A stretch of DNA of 64,000 nt from Ramlibacter sp. (GTDB taxonomy: Bacteria > Pseudomonadota > Gammaproteobacteria > Burkholderiales > Burkholderiaceae_C), in contig JAUYOG010000026.1 of NCBI GenBank assembly GCA_030695945.1, positions 21,906-85,905 on the forward strand. Reading direction: 5' to 3'. Position 1 is the first letter of the stretch. The number at the start of each line of letters is the position of its first letter. The notes under the pieces are model-generated. The model did not search any database and was not told where the DNA came from. It saw only the letters and a program-made list of their open reading frames with translations. Made by a program: the position numbers and the translations under genes. Below, in pieces: positions 33,401-40,408 of the stretch.

Positions 33401-34384
33401 CAGGGCGTTGCCGTTCAGCGAGACGTTCTGCACGTCAGCCGTGCCTGCCACAGCAGCAGCTGCGTAGTTGACCGTCACGGCGGGAGCGCCCAGCGAGCCT
33501 TGCAGGTCCAGGCTGACGATGTTCTTGAGGTTGTTGACCGTCAGCGCGGACGTGCTCGAAGAGCTGCGCAGCGTGGTCAGGCCAGTCACGTTTTCCAGGC
33601 CCAGGGTCGTGCCGAAAGCATTTTGAGCTTGGACTTCCAGGACTTCGACGTTGCTCACGGTGAAGCCGCTGATGGTGGCGGGCGTCACGGTACCGGGGAT
33701 CACGTCGGTCACGACGCGCAGGGTGTCGGTGCCAGCGCCGCCGTCGACCTTGTCGGAAGCTTGCAGGGTGGTCGACTGGCCCCACTGGCCGATGATGGTG
33801 TCGTTGCCGGTGGTACCGGGAACGACGTCGGTCGCGCCGATGGTGAGCGAGAAGGTCTGGCCGGTCACGCCGGCGCTGTCGATCGAGGCTTTCGCTGCCG
33901 TGACGGTGGCGACGTCGGAGGTGACGGTCGTCAGGATCGCGGTGGCGCCGGCGATCGTGCCGCCGTGCTCAGCGTAGTACTGGGCAACTGCGACCTTGTT
34001 GTTGTACAGGGCTTGGCTGGTCAGGCCGGCCGGGTCGGTGCCGGTGTAGTTGGCGACCACGCCGATCATCTTGGTGATGACGGAGCCGGGCGTTGCGCCG
34101 GCGGCGTTCAGCTGGGCGGTCCAGAAGGCCAGGCCTTCGGCGTCGGCCGTACGGCCGAGGACGTTCAGGTAGAACGAGGCGATGATTTCCTGATTGGTCA
34201 GGAACAGGGGGAAGTACGCACGCGCAGGAGCGGTGGCATACATCGAGTTTGCGATTTGCGTGAGCGATTGGCCAGAGTCACGAAGACCGACCCAGAAACC
34301 CAGGCCATCGGCGTCAGGCGCACGGCCAAACAGCGCGACATACAGCTGGGAAATCTCTGTACGCATTTGTACGGTAATTGCCAT
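30449..34384 (-). CDS. Large S-layer/RTX-like surface protein with N-terminal DUF4214-type module
   Basis: A 1311-residue protein rich in Ala, Thr, Val, Gly and Asn, with few charged residues and no cysteine that I can see. Residues about 8-110 carry a DUF4214-type module (LYVALFGRAPDADGLGFW and NVLGRTADAEGLAFW). The body is RsaA-like beta-strand repeats of the ETL/VETLVL type. RTX nonapeptides appear twice: the GGAGADTMSGGAGADT run mid-protein and LGAGNDTIT, LGAGNDVIT near the end. The C-terminus is hydrophobic and signal-like for type I export; there is no Sec signal. The ATG at 34384 follows AGGAG. By analogy with Caulobacter RsaA it may form a calcium-dependent lattice anchored to O-polysaccharide through its N-terminus. 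Confidence 0.85.
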   Translation of the reverse strand: MAITVQMRTEISQLYVALFGRAPDADGLGFWVGLRDSGQSLTQIANSMYATAPARAYFPLFLTNQEIIASFYLNVLGRTADAEGLAFWTAQLNAAGATPGSVITKMIGVVANYTGTDPAGLTSQALYNNKVAVAQYYAEHGGTIAGATAILTTVTSDVATVTAAKASIDSAGVTGQTFSLTIGATDVVPGTTGNDTIIGQWGQSTTLQASDKVDGGAGTDTLRVVTDVIPGTVTPATISGFTVSNVEVLEVQAQNAFGTTLGLENVTGLTTLRSSSSTSALTVNNLKNIVSLDLQGSLGAPAVTVNYAAAAVAGTADVQNVSLNGNALGALTVDGVETMAITTATAASTVASLVGTTLKTVTVGGNQSLTVTAPLAATVTSVDASAQTAGGITVSLTNAANVAVKGGAGADTVTFTGALTSSDSFDGGAGRDTVVANLAEYTGSTYAVASKITTVETLQIADSLTTAFDAAKFTGDDTVVLAAGYATGTSVTGMESGYTLQVRGTNTGNTLTAAVTGSTSPNTADTLNLQIGQATSVAGVDRAVNAGTIATTGIESLTVLSNGTLATGTNAVVLSDTTATTASVTSVVITGGNGITVSSTNVGAASITNINASAATGNVNMNGLAVKSTGATIQGGAGADTMSGGAGADTITAGAGADTVNGTVGADNITLGAGKDKVVYTAATQSTTNSGVDVITDFVSGEDTFDITALLATTPGSFKGNQATFSAAQNSVVAADGILDVVYQQDEKVLWIDMNDDGLLNAADFRISLPNTASLTATDVGVLSTGNTITLTAAAAVVNTTTNTNADAKTTVYADTINSTIAFLAGSTIDGSASNDSLVLSTAGAVTLPATITNVETLVLASVGTTANTLAAFNDAGAFASVTGSSNADTLATTADIREGGSISLGAGADVITALALFETAAGADTSYKFNINMGADNDAVTTTTATTFTADSVLVGGDGTDTLTLAAGANISAGSVSGFETLVTGATATVSVAQYNAFTTITNGGTITLSNAGSINSAIGNLTLANGTNSITTASAGTQVITGGTGADTVKITAAWDQTNDSFTDATAADGDTFNIGYDVAGAINLSTAAGTLVGIENVVISVGQTAGYTLTLDADNKTLDTTASSTAMTLAAATAGMTSIKLGAGNDTITSVTANTAAEVIELGAGNDVITALNVGNFAMTVDSGAGNLTITDIAARGTGLLTLKFAAPATGTTTAASVAATTANLLVGDVLDFATDVTGVVMGAANGVNGVAGATGQLFIEQTGGNSIITFDADGSRTFTVGDVQLTIVGNLISGGIAGGNFVVGASA

Positions 34385-34452
34385 TCAAAACTCCTGAAGA
34401 AAAGTAAGTGTCTGTGATATCAAAGACGGCCAATAACTTTCAGCCAGTGCGG

Positions 34453-34458
34453 AGTATA
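34453..34458 (-). promoter_or_regulatory. -10 element of the S-layer-like gene promoter
   Basis: On the minus strand the hexamer TATACT differs from TATAAT at one base. A start point near 34446 would give a leader of about 60 bases ending in a strong AGGAG ribosome site. The hexamer 17 bases upstream (ACAATC) is a poor -35 and overlaps a CRP-type site, which suggests an activator-dependent promoter. Confidence 0.65.
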
Positions 34459-34478
34459 GGGGCTAAGGTTGTGCTGAT

Positions 34479-34494
34479 TGTGATCGGCATCACA
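34479..34494 (-). promoter_or_regulatory. CRP-type binding site at about -40 of the S-layer-like gene promoter
   Basis: TGTGA and TCACA half-sites are separated by six bases (minus strand TGTGATGCCGATCACA), matching the Escherichia coli CRP core exactly. Its centre is about 39-41 bases upstream of the start point expected from the TATACT element. This is the class II position where CRP replaces the -35 contact. A CRP-family gene with matching recognition residues is at 52205-52942. Confidence 0.72.
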
Positions 34495-34573
34495 AATTCT
34501 TCCGAGGCACCCACTTTGTGAAGTCTGTCGCTTGAAAACTACAAGGACTGCCCTTAGGGCGGCGTCAGGGTTT

Positions 34574-35923
34574 TCACCAATTCTTTTGCACGGTGATCTG
34601 GATCACCTCGCCTTTCGCCTGGAACACCTCCAGGTTCGACCGCTGCCTGAAGCCCTGGATGGCGAGGGTGCCGACCCACGCGTCCTCGTCGACGCCGGCC
34701 GGCCACAGCGGCACGGAGTAGGCCACGCCTGCCGTGGTGCGGCGGGACCGCCGGGGCGCGTTGTCCGACAGCAGCGGGCTGTACCCTTTGGTGTCCGATG
34801 CCTGGGCCCACTGCGCCTGCGCCTCGAGCCTGTGCGTGCCGTTGGCGCCCGGCCAGCTCCAGCGGTGCGACAGCGTGAGTTCGAGGTGGCGCGTGTTGTC
34901 GCCGGGCCGGCCCCGGTCGGAGAGAAAGTTTCCCCGTGCCGCCTCCCAGCCCGCCCTCAGCTGCATGCTCAGCCGCCCGCCCGAGCCGGCCCAGGGGCTG
35001 CCGCACGCGACCGCGCCGCTCACCCATGCCAGGCGGCTATCGAGGTTGGCCGCGGTCGGGAAATGCCGGAAGTCGACTTCGACGCCCCCCTGCGGGCTGC
35101 ACGGCAGCTGCTTCCAGGCATGCAGCGCGGAGAAGGACAGGCTGTTGAGCAGCGCATTGCCTCCCAGGCGCAACTGCTGCCCGGTGACGCCGACCCGCCA
35201 GGGGCCGGGCAGCCAACGTCCCCACGCCCCGCCGAAAGCGGGCTCGGTGCTCGCATAGGCGGCACCGAGGAGCGCCTCCAAGGTATCGAACTCCTGCAGG
35301 TTGCTGTTGACGCGCGATTTGGCGCTGGCGGTCACCTCGATCTGGCCCGCGCCCCATTTGCGCGAGCCTTCTGCGCGCAGGCTCGCGACAGCATACGAAT
35401 CCGCTTGCGGGCGCAGGGCGGGATCCAGCGGCAGCAGGACGCCGCCGGCCGGGAGCGTAAGCGTCAGGTCCGAGCGCGACAGCCCCGTGTTCGCGTTGCT
35501 GTCGTGGCCGGCGCCGGTTTGGAACAAGGCGCGCCAGGTCCAGCCCAAGGGCGCGGCCCGCTGCGCATGGATCCGCTGGCGCAGGTCATGCACTCCGAGC
35601 GCGATGGGCAGGGGCAAGGTAAAGCGCGCTTCCAGGATGGCGAGGAACTCCTCGGCCTGGACGGTGTCGCCCTCGGCTTGCGCGGCGATCGCCAGATCGA
35701 GCCAGGCGCCCGCGAACGACGGGTCGGCCGTGACCGCCCGCTGGAAAGCGGCGCGCGCTTCGGCGTACCGATGCGCTCCGAGCGCCTGCACGCCCTGGTC
35801 ATACCAGCTTCGGGCCTCGGGGGTCTGCGCGCAAGCTCCGGACCAGGCCAGCAGGCCTGCCAGAACGGGGACTAGCCCTGAAAAAAGCCTGCGAGCCGCC
35901 TCAGCGAACCCAGCGAACTGCAC
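34574..35923 (-). CDS. TPR-containing outer-membrane beta-barrel protein
   Basis: A 449-residue precursor from the GTG at 35923, which lies eight bases after a GGAGG site and overlaps the end of the FecR-type gene by 23 bases. A signal peptide (LFSGLVPVLAGLLAWSGACAQ) comes first. Residues about 35-130 hold TPR-like repeats (WYDQGVQALGAHRYAEARAAFQRAVTADP). The remainder alternates in the way of a beta-barrel and ends in VQKNW with the C-terminal aromatic typical of outer-membrane proteins. The fold recalls surface lipoprotein assembly modifier-type proteins. Its cargo or function is unknown; it is likely expressed with the FecR-type protein. Confidence 0.75.
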   Translation of the reverse strand: MQFAGFAEAARRLFSGLVPVLAGLLAWSGACAQTPEARSWYDQGVQALGAHRYAEARAAFQRAVTADPSFAGAWLDLAIAAQAEGDTVQAEEFLAILEARFTLPLPIALGVHDLRQRIHAQRAAPLGWTWRALFQTGAGHDSNANTGLSRSDLTLTLPAGGVLLPLDPALRPQADSYAVASLRAEGSRKWGAGQIEVTASAKSRVNSNLQEFDTLEALLGAAYASTEPAFGGAWGRWLPGPWRVGVTGQQLRLGGNALLNSLSFSALHAWKQLPCSPQGGVEVDFRHFPTAANLDSRLAWVSGAVACGSPWAGSGGRLSMQLRAGWEAARGNFLSDRGRPGDNTRHLELTLSHRWSWPGANGTHRLEAQAQWAQASDTKGYSPLLSDNAPRRSRRTTAGVAYSVPLWPAGVDEDAWVGTLAIQGFRQRSNLEVFQAKGEVIQITVQKNW

Positions 35924-37289
35924 CCAACAGGCCTCCGCTGGACAGCTGCTTGTCGAACAGGTAAGCGGCCTCCATCCCATTGCCGGCGACAGCGCCGCCC
36001 AGGTTCATGTTCGAACGCGACGGGTCGGCGACCAGCAGGCCCTGGAACTGCACCTTGCCCAGCGCGCTGAGCTGCTCGGCGCCCTGTGCATGGGCCACGG
36101 CCAAGGTGGTGTTGAACGTCCTCTGGCTGAAGTCGACGCCGAAAGTGCCGCCCGTGACTTGCGCGGCGGCCAGCACGCCGTTGGACAGCGTATAGGCCTC
36201 GCTGCCGGCCAGCTTGAAACTGAACGCGCCCTGGGCCGGGATGTCGTTTGGCAGCGCGCCGCTGCGCAGCAGGGCGAACACGTCGTTGCCGACCACGGCC
36301 TGCCGCTTGCCGTCCATGAGCGTACCCACGGCGGGCGCGCCCTCGCCCAGGCCGGCGTAAGTGCTCCAGCGGCCCCAGACATAGACCGCCGGCGGCGGCG
36401 GCACGGTTTCGACAGGCGGCTGGACAGGTACCGGCGCGGGCACCGGCACCGGCGTCGGCAACGGCGCCGACAGGCCACCGGCAAGGCGATCCGCGGCGAC
36501 CTGGTTGGCGGCGTCCTTGGAATCGGCCAGCTTGACGCCAGGGGTCGACTCGGCCCGCGGCTCCTCGGGGCGGTTGACGGGATGCTGCCCGCTGCTGCCT
36601 TGCGGGTCCTGCTCAGGCCGAACGAGGACCGGCGCCACGTTGCGTGCGTTGACCTCGAGGTACGCGTGGCTCAGGCTGGCGTTGAGTTCGCGGGTGGATC
36701 CGGTGGCGCACGGGCCGAGCGTGGCGCTGGTGCAACCGCCCCCCAGGGGCGTCACGGCGACCGCGCCTCGGCTCACGGAGACACGGGTAGTGGTGTCCGA
36801 CGCCACCACCGTGTAATCGGTGCCGCGCAGGCCGATGGCGGCCATGGGCGTGTTGAAACGGTAGTTCTGCCTCGCCGCCTCGCCGCCCTTGCCGGACACC
36901 GTGCGGGTATTGCCGTTGTGAAGGTTCAGCTTGATGCGGCTCGCCGCGGGGTTGGCGGCGTCGTATTCGTACAACTCGACGGCAAATTTCGACTCGGGGC
37001 GCACCGCCACGAACGCGCTGTCGATCATCCGCACATGGACATAGCCGTCCTTGCCGGTGGTGACTTGGTCGCCCTGTCGAACTTGCGCGCCCACCTGCAA
37101 CGCGTTGCGCGTCCCATCGGCCGCGATAAGCTGCGCAGGGCCGGAAACGAAAACGACGCTGCCCGCGCCCGGCACCTGTTGCGCCTGCGCCGACGCCGCC
37201 AGGCACGCCAAGCCCACGAACAGCAGCGGCCACCCAGGCAGGCTGCCTGGGGAGAGTCGGGACGCGCCGGTTGATTTGCTTGTTTTCAT
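35901..37289 (-). CDS. FecR-domain periplasmic protein
   Basis: A 462-residue exported protein. A signal peptide (LLFVGLACLAASAQAQ) ends near residue 37. A FecR domain spans about residues 45-190 (GQVRQGD-type VGAQVRQGDQVTTG, FELY-like segment, and TPMAAIGLRGTDYTVV). A Pro/Val-rich linker (about 280-325) leads to a C-terminal beta domain (YVWGRWSTYAGLGEG to VRWVR). The ATG at 37289 follows AGGAGC. No sigma factor or TonB receptor lies nearby, so classic iron signalling is unlikely. Such FecR proteins often accompany outer-membrane TPR barrels or CHASE2 cyclases in this order, from memory. Confidence 0.82.
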   Translation of the reverse strand: MKTSKSTGASRLSPGSLPGWPLLFVGLACLAASAQAQQVPGAGSVVFVSGPAQLIAADGTRNALQVGAQVRQGDQVTTGKDGYVHVRMIDSAFVAVRPESKFAVELYEYDAANPAASRIKLNLHNGNTRTVSGKGGEAARQNYRFNTPMAAIGLRGTDYTVVASDTTTRVSVSRGAVAVTPLGGGCTSATLGPCATGSTRELNASLSHAYLEVNARNVAPVLVRPEQDPQGSSGQHPVNRPEEPRAESTPGVKLADSKDAANQVAADRLAGGLSAPLPTPVPVPAPVPVQPPVETVPPPPAVYVWGRWSTYAGLGEGAPAVGTLMDGKRQAVVGNDVFALLRSGALPNDIPAQGAFSFKLAGSEAYTLSNGVLAAAQVTGGTFGVDFSQRTFNTTLAVAHAQGAEQLSALGKVQFQGLLVADPSRSNMNLGGAVAGNGMEAAYLFDKQLSSGGLLGAVRWVR

Positions 37290-37359
37290 GAGTCGCTCCT
37301 GGCCAGGATGAACTACGCCGACTTGGAGTATCCCAGCTCAGCACTTCAAAAATTGTGCT

Positions 37360-38355
37360 TCACGTCACACTTTGCGGCACGCCGGCGGCGCCGGTCCGCA
37401 ACCGCCGCCGCCACGCCAGCACCGGCCTTTCGAGCCAGCGCTGCGTCGCCCACGACAGCACGAAGCTGCATAGCGCGAGCAGCGCCAATTGTACGGGCGT
37501 GCGGTCCGGCGCCGGGAACAAAAGCCATAGCAGCAGGAAATGATTGAGGAACACGCCATAAGACACGTCCCCGGCGACGTGGTCGATCCTGCCGCCCTTG
37601 AATCGGCCTGCCCAGTGCAGCAGCGGCGCCCCGATGCCCCAGCCCAGGAGGACTTCCTGGTGGTAGGGGGCAGTATGCAGGCCCAGCCGGCGCAGGTACA
37701 GGTAGACAAGGAGGGCCAGGACGGGCGCGCCCCACGCCAGCGCCGTCGCCAGGGCTGGCCGGTGGCGGTGGGCGTGGAACATCACCATACCGAGCCCGAA
37801 CACCCACAGGACCCCCGCGAGCAGGCGATAGCCGTACCAGTCGGTGTTCAGCACGCCATGCCAGGCCGCCACCTGCAGGCCCAGGGAGACTGCCGCCATG
37901 GCGACGCCGACGCGGGGCCACAGCAGCATGATGGGCACGACCAGGTAAAACTGCAGCTCCGCCCCAAGCGACCAGCCCGGCGGGATCAAGGTGAAGGCGT
38001 CCGCGCCGTTGTACATGAAGAAGTTCAGGGGGATGACGGTGAGGTTGTTCAGCAGGTCGAGCGCGGTGGGGCTGCGGGTGAGGAAGTCCGTGGTCGCACC
38101 CGTCCACCAGAACCAGGCCAGCGTCGCGCCCGCGTAGGCGAGGTACTGCGGGAAGAGGCGCAGCATCCGGTCCGCATAGAACATGGGCACGCGATCCGGC
38201 CGGGCATAGTGGCGCCGCAGGAGGCCTGCCATCACGTACCCGGAGATCAGGTAGAACACGATCACGGCGAAGACGCCGCCGTTGTAGGTGGCGATGCGCA
38301 CGCCCGCATGGCTCAGCAGCACCATGTAGGCCAGGAAGAGGCGCAGCAGGCCCAC
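37360..38355 (-). CDS. Membrane acyltransferase, OafA/acyltransferase-3 family
   Basis: A 331-residue protein with about 10 membrane helices. It starts at a GTG at 38355, five bases after the stop of the upstream gene. Typical features are LRLFLAYMVLLSHAG with the conserved His, YLISGYVMAGLL, the Arg in YADRMLRLFPQYL and PPGWSLGAELQFYLVVPIM. This family moves acetyl or other acyl groups onto sugars of O-antigen, Nod factors or peptidoglycan. As the last gene of the polysaccharide operon it probably decorates the exported O-chain. The acyl donor and sugar position are unknown. Confidence 0.88.
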   Translation of the reverse strand: MGLLRLFLAYMVLLSHAGVRIATYNGGVFAVIVFYLISGYVMAGLLRRHYARPDRVPMFYADRMLRLFPQYLAYAGATLAWFWWTGATTDFLTRSPTALDLLNNLTVIPLNFFMYNGADAFTLIPPGWSLGAELQFYLVVPIMLLWPRVGVAMAAVSLGLQVAAWHGVLNTDWYGYRLLAGVLWVFGLGMVMFHAHRHRPALATALAWGAPVLALLVYLYLRRLGLHTAPYHQEVLLGWGIGAPLLHWAGRFKGGRIDHVAGDVSYGVFLNHFLLLWLLFPAPDRTPVQLALLALCSFVLSWATQRWLERPVLAWRRRLRTGAAGVPQSVT

Positions 38356-38360
38356 GCGCT

Positions 38361-40055
38361 TCAGCCCCGCCGGCAGCGCTCGGCGAACACCAGGTCCAGC
38401 CCGTCGGCCCGTTCGTGGCTCATGCCGGGCGGCAGCCCCTCGGCGATCGCCTTCACGGTCACACCTTCCGGCATCGGCGCGGCCAGGAGGTACACCGTGT
38501 CGGCCTGCCAGGCATTGGCCGCGATCAGCTTGCGCACGGCCGCGAGCCGCTGTGCCTCGGCCTCGGGCGAGTAACGTGCGGTGGGCGCGGGATAGAACCG
38601 CGCGCCCGCCACGCCCGCCGCCAGCGCCGGCCCCACCCAGCCCGCACCCGGGTGCACACCCGAGACCATGGCCAGGTTCGGACAACGCGCCAGCACGGAA
38701 GCCCACAGAGGCGACCCGACCGGCTGCGCGAGTTGCGGCGGGCCGTGGCGGAAGCGCCCGCGGAACTCCTTGAACTTCCCGTTCAGGTCGGCGATTTGCA
38801 CGGCCAGGCCGAGCGCCACCAGCCAGGCGCCGCGCGGCAACCGGCCGACCCGCGCGATCGCCCACGCCATCAGCAGGTACGTCAGCGGCCAGATGAAGCG
38901 CCCGCTGGCACGGAAGACGCCGAGCGCCCTCTCCACGATGCGGCCCGGGTGGATCTCCGCGACGACGTGCGAGCCGATGCTCGGCCGCGTCGAGATCGCG
39001 AGCAGCGCAAGCACCACGCAGGCCCACACCGCGTACTTCCAGCGCAGGGCCGGAATGAGGGACGACGCGGCGGCGTTTTCGGACGGCCCCGGTGAGCGGC
39101 GCGCCACGGCCCAGGCGCCCGTGGCGAGCGCGACCAGCGCCAGCATGCCGGCTCCGAGGTAGGCGAAGCCCTCGTACTGGCCCCCCGTGGCCTGCAACTG
39201 CGCCGGCAGGAAGCGCGACCACTCGCTCGAATAGGGCGTGCCGGTGTCGTACCTGCGGTTGAAGGCGGCCCAGTCCATCGGGTCGATCCAGGTGAGCAGG
39301 TTCGACGAAAAGATGCCGAAGCCGCCTGCGGACAGCTGCCCGGAACCCACGAAATAGCCGGCCGCCCACGCGACGCACCAGAGGATGGCGAGGGAGGCGA
39401 CAGCCTGCGCTGCCAGCCGCGTTCGAGTGACGGCGCCATCGGCCAGCGCGGCCGCGGCGGCCCCCAGCCCGATCAGGCCCACCATCGCGGCGAGGTAGGG
39501 GTGAACCAGCACCGCTGTCGCGGCGAGAACAAGCCAGCCGCGCCACCGCCATGCGCCGAGCGCCCGCTCCAGCGCGGCAAGCACCAGGAAATGCCCCATC
39601 AGCGCCTCATGGCCGTAGGCACGCAGCAGCAGGGCCGGCGACATCGCGAAAAGGAACGCTCCCATCAGCGCCGGGAACCCGGCGACACCCATGCGATGCA
39701 GCAACCGGTGGCCGAACCAGCCGGCCAGCGCGTGGCACGCGACCATCCAGAGGCCGTAGTACTGCAGCGAAGCGGGCACACCCACCAGCTTGGCCAGCAG
39801 GGCCACCAGCGGAATCGCGTCGGTGAAAACCACCGACGTGGGGACGTCGCCGAAGCGCGTGATGAGCCCCGGCGGCCAGTGCCAGGGTTCGTTCAGGAAG
39901 TAAACGCTGCCCAGGTAATGCTGCGCCGAATCGCCCTGCAGCATCCACGCGAAGGAGCCCGGGTCGATCGCCCGCAGGCCATAGATCCAGATGCCGAACA
40001 GGCCGCCTGCGAAGGCCGCGAGGGGGGCGCCGCCGAACCGGCCGGTCATGCGCAT
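38361..40055 (-). CDS. Polytopic membrane protein, DUF6311/GT-C-like glycosyltransferase
   Basis: A 564-residue protein with about 11-12 hydrophobic helices. The acidic GDSAQHYLGSVYFLNEPWHWPPG loop after the first helix resembles the Asp-containing periplasmic loop of GT-C glycosyltransferases, and the protein ends in a soluble periplasmic domain (RYSPEAEAQRLAAVRK, GVTVKAIAEGLPPGM). I recognise it as DUF6311-like. It lies between a small flippase-like gene and an acyltransferase, directly after a polyprenol glycosyltransferase, and so may transfer a lipid-linked sugar onto O-antigen in the periplasm. The function is inferred from fold and context. Confidence 0.72.
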   Translation of the reverse strand: MRMTGRFGGAPLAAFAGGLFGIWIYGLRAIDPGSFAWMLQGDSAQHYLGSVYFLNEPWHWPPGLITRFGDVPTSVVFTDAIPLVALLAKLVGVPASLQYYGLWMVACHALAGWFGHRLLHRMGVAGFPALMGAFLFAMSPALLLRAYGHEALMGHFLVLAALERALGAWRWRGWLVLAATAVLVHPYLAAMVGLIGLGAAAAALADGAVTRTRLAAQAVASLAILWCVAWAAGYFVGSGQLSAGGFGIFSSNLLTWIDPMDWAAFNRRYDTGTPYSSEWSRFLPAQLQATGGQYEGFAYLGAGMLALVALATGAWAVARRSPGPSENAAASSLIPALRWKYAVWACVVLALLAISTRPSIGSHVVAEIHPGRIVERALGVFRASGRFIWPLTYLLMAWAIARVGRLPRGAWLVALGLAVQIADLNGKFKEFRGRFRHGPPQLAQPVGSPLWASVLARCPNLAMVSGVHPGAGWVGPALAAGVAGARFYPAPTARYSPEAEAQRLAAVRKLIAANAWQADTVYLLAAPMPEGVTVKAIAEGLPPGMSHERADGLDLVFAERCRRG

Positions 40056-40057
40056 CG

Positions 40058-40408
40058 TCACAGGCCCCGGGACAGCAGGAAGATGCCGGCCAGGATGCAG
40101 ACCATCCCGCCCAGCCGCCAGGCGTCCAGGCTTTCGCGCAGGAACAACACCGAGAACAGGCTGATCAACACGAAGATCGCGCCGGCCATCAGCGGCGAAA
40201 TCAGCGACAGCGGCAGCCGCGCGAACACGAGCGCGGTGAGGATGAAGCTCAGGCCGTAGAGCACCACGGCGGCGAAAAGCGACGGCTCCAGCCACTGGCG
40301 CCAGCTGAACGCGTCGGTGATGTTGGCCACTTTCATCAACAGCTGCGCGGACGCGTTGCACAACACGGCGGCGGCCACCATGGCCCAGGTCGCGGCGGTG
40401 GCGTTCAT
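40058..40408 (-). CDS. Small EamA/SMR-type membrane protein, possible lipid-linked sugar flippase
   Basis: A 116-residue protein of four membrane helices (WAMVAAAVLCNASAQLLMKVA, LFAAVVLYGLSFILTALVFARL, LISPLMAGAIFVLISLFSVLFL, and a last one ending FLLSRGL). The pattern is that of ArnE/ArnF and EmrE-like proteins. Its ATG at 40408 overlaps the end of the polyprenol glycosyltransferase gene by four bases. In that position it may flip the lipid-linked sugar across the inner membrane, a job usually done by the unrelated GtrA. Drug efflux is a less likely alternative. Confidence 0.75.
   Translation of the reverse strand: MNATAATWAMVAAAVLCNASAQLLMKVANITDAFSWRQWLEPSLFAAVVLYGLSFILTALVFARLPLSLISPLMAGAIFVLISLFSVLFLRESLDAWRLGGMVCILAGIFLLSRGL

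Noticed and set aside
30449..34384. Tandem repeats that could suggest a CRISPR array or satellite
   Set aside because: The repeats are degenerate, follow the reading frame and encode RTX/S-layer strands; there are no fixed-length direct repeats with unique spacers.
30521..34417. A 1298-codon open frame on the plus strand opposite the S-layer-like gene
   Set aside because: It is a shadow of the low-complexity S-layer-like gene; the product is Arg/Gly/His-rich without any family motif, while the minus-strand frame has a ribosome site, promoter and recognisable modules.
34479..34494. FNR-type reading of the site upstream of the S-layer-like gene
   Set aside because: The half-sites are TGTGA/TCACA, not TTGAT/ATCAA, and the CRP-family protein in the window lacks the cysteine cluster of FNR.
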